Under the pieces are notes generated by a model that saw only the letters and a program-made list of their open reading frames with translations, had not been told where the DNA came from and made no database searches. The translations under genes were made by a program, and so were the position numbers. A stretch of 64,000 bases of DNA, from the NCBI GenBank assembly GCA_037176725.1, contig JAZBRS010000029.1:44340001-44404000 (forward strand), read 5' to 3'. This document shows, in pieces, positions 62,181 to 64,000 of the stretch (position 1 is the stretch's first letter; the number at the start of each line of letters is the position of its first letter). The DNA comes from Posidonia oceanica. Taxonomy: Eukaryota > Streptophyta > Magnoliopsida > Alismatales > Posidoniaceae.

Positions 62181-64000
62181 ATGGCATGCAAATGAATGCA
62201 GTGCAGGGGTTCAGGAGGACATACCTGGAGATCCGGGGGTCTGATCGGAGATCTGCTTGGTCCATGCTGAAGAGTGCCTCGCTGCGGTCGCCTGGGCAGC
62301 TTACTTGAGGAGATTCAACGGTCGGATTGGAAGATATCACAGCTTCAGAGCAAAAGGGCCAGAACAGGGGAGAAGAACAGATCTAAGTGTTCAGGAGGTC
62401 CTAGGGGTGTGCTGAAGGTCCTCCCGAGTGAAGGGGGGGTCGAGAGTGCATAGTGTATGCAAAGGGGAGCTTAAATGCAAGATTAAATGAGTGCGGGATG
62501 CATGCAAAGCAAGAAAAGACAAAGAGAAGCGATTCGGAGAGAACAGGGATTTTAAAAACATTTTTGAAGGAAGAAAGGGGCTAAAATGCAAATTTTCCAG
62601 AAAACAGGGGTTTTGGGGAGTCCGGGGATGCAAGTGGAGGGCCTACATGCAATCTTTGCAAGCATAGGAGTTAAAATGCAACTTAGGGGCAAAACAGTCT
62701 TTTTACATGGTTTTTGAAAGATGCAAGGCTCTATGTGTAATTTTCAAGTCATGCAGGGGTCGAATATGCAATTTTATATGGAAAACATGCTCTGAAAAAT
62801 AGATTACAGGACTGCAATGTGATTTTTAAAAAAGATCAGGGTCAAAAATGCAATGTAATAAGCTAAAAAATGCATGCAGGAGTTACTGTCCATTTAAAAT
62901 GGACCTAAGTGTAAATATGTAAAGTCAGAAGGTAAAAAATGCAATGCAGTATGCAAAATGGGAAAATAAAACCTAGGTCACTACAGTGAGTTGGATCTAA
63001 ATGAAAAATCAGTAAAACATGGGGATGCAGAATGCAATTTGATATGGTAAAATGCGTGAAAATAAATGAACTGATTTGAAATAGGACCTAAGTGCAATAA
63101 TGGATAGCAGAAGGACTAAAGCATAAAATTTTATAACTAAGCAGCACAGTAAAAGGACTAAATTGCAAATACAGACAAGCACAGATATTTAACGCAATTT
63201 AGCATGATCTTAAATAAAAAACGTAGCATATTAACTGGCATAAGGACCGAAACGAAAAAATAAGGAAACTTAAGCTGAAAATGCAATATTCACAAAAAAC
63301 TATATGAATGAGAAAATAAATCCACAGTGCCGGCCGACGACCGTGAGCACTGTAGCAGGGAGCTACCAGAGCTTGCGGCCGCCGGCACAGGGAGGCTGAG
63401 GGCAAGCTGATCGGTGGAGGGGCCGCTCCTGGAGCTGACGGAGGCAAGGCGGCGATCAGCGGAGGACGGTGTGGCCTGGAACACGCCGGAGCGCTCACCG
63501 GAGTTCTGCAGAAGCTCAGGAGCTTGGTCCGGCCATTCGACGCAGCGGAGCTGCGTTCCGAAGACTGGAGGAGACTCCTGGCGTCCGTGCGGAGCTGAGG
63601 GAGTCACCGGGGCAACGTTCTACCGGCCGGAACGCCGTGAAGGCCGGAGGTCTGCACCGGAGAAGACGACCGGAGCGGCGAACGATGACGGAGCAGGAGG
63701 ACCAGAAACGCTAATCTAAAGGGCGGAGAAGCACCGCGGGAAGAAAAGGAGACTAAGGGAAGGAGATTTTACCTGATTCCGCGTCCGAGACGTCCTCCCG
63801 ACGCAGGTGGTTCCAGAAGCCGTCGGTGGAGTTCGTCCGGTGAGGGGAAGCGCTGTCCGCTGCTCGCGAGGGCTGGAATCGCCTCCAAGCGACTCTCCGG
63901 AGCTTCCTGGATGGCTGGACGCAAGCTTCGAAAATCGGAGGAAGAACCGGCAGGATTGGGTGCACTGCTGGTCGTCCGAGGTGGAGGGAGGTGCCTGTTG

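Larger units (their letters stand above)
60746..64000 (-). mobile_element. LTR E (partial), related subfamily
   Basis: Starts TGTAACGATCCC and carries an extra 43-bp hairpin-bearing piece compared with LTR A. It then follows the same order: R/U5 block 61073-61180, TATA candidate 61369-61378, a greatly expanded U3 array 61385-62180, ATGCAA-rich about 62470-63300, GC-rich from about 63320. It runs off the window, so whether it is a solo LTR or the 3' end of a full element cannot be seen. Confidence 0.88.

Noticed and set aside
61363..62340. Open frame of 325 codons on the - strand with FLAPFC repeats
   Set aside because: It is the translation of a 30/90-bp tandem array in an LTR; the period is a multiple of 3, so frames stay open. 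No start context or homology.

Overview
The window is a block of nested LTR retrotransposons from a large-genome seed plant. I see no host gene, tRNA, rRNA or single-copy sequence. The elements belong to the Ogre/Tat branch of Ty3/gypsy. The evidence is a tRNA-Arg primer site, a CHHC gag zinc knuckle, an RT-RNase H-second (archaeal-type) RNase H-integrase order, no chromodomain, and LTRs of about 5.7-5.8 kb. The species cannot be told from the sequence.

Layout, reconstructed from LTR ends (TG...CA) and 5-bp target-site duplications (TSDs). The oldest layer is element B (+ strand): 5' LTR remnant 7366-8438, PBS 8440-8457, decayed gag-pol up to 16735, and a further fragment at 50317-50811. Three younger elements, all on the - strand, split it. 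Element A is visible at 1-7365 (start of gag, leader, PBS, 5' LTR). Element C occupies 16736-50311, is flanked by CCAGG, and is complete at both ends. Element F occupies 50812-60745 (3' LTR, 3' noncoding region, part of an extra ORF). A solo LTR, D (27119-32932, TSD GCCCC), sits inside C. LTR E, of a related subfamily, starts at 60746 inside F and runs past the window end.

C without D is about 27.8 kb. Read 5' to 3' on the - strand it has: 5' LTR (50311-44628), a deleted PBS, leader, a single gag-pro-RT-RH-aRH-INT frame (43435-34352) broken by four stop codons, a spacer, an extra ORF resembling the plant DUF7745/plant-mobile-domain family (33037-26016, split by D), a 3' noncoding region of several tandem arrays, a PPT and the 3' LTR (22426-16736).

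The strongest unexplained signal is in that 3' noncoding region. At 23054-23859 about two dozen short hairpins carry compensating stem changes. They are grouped into five modules, each closed by its own outer stem of different sequence, and the whole array is closed by one 9-bp stem. F carries a shortened version. Other items of interest are the conserved extra ORF, an amber codon shared by B and C, a hairpin spanning the PPT/LTR edge, a 145-bp-arm inverted duplication in B, and U3 repeat arrays beside a conserved TATA candidate.
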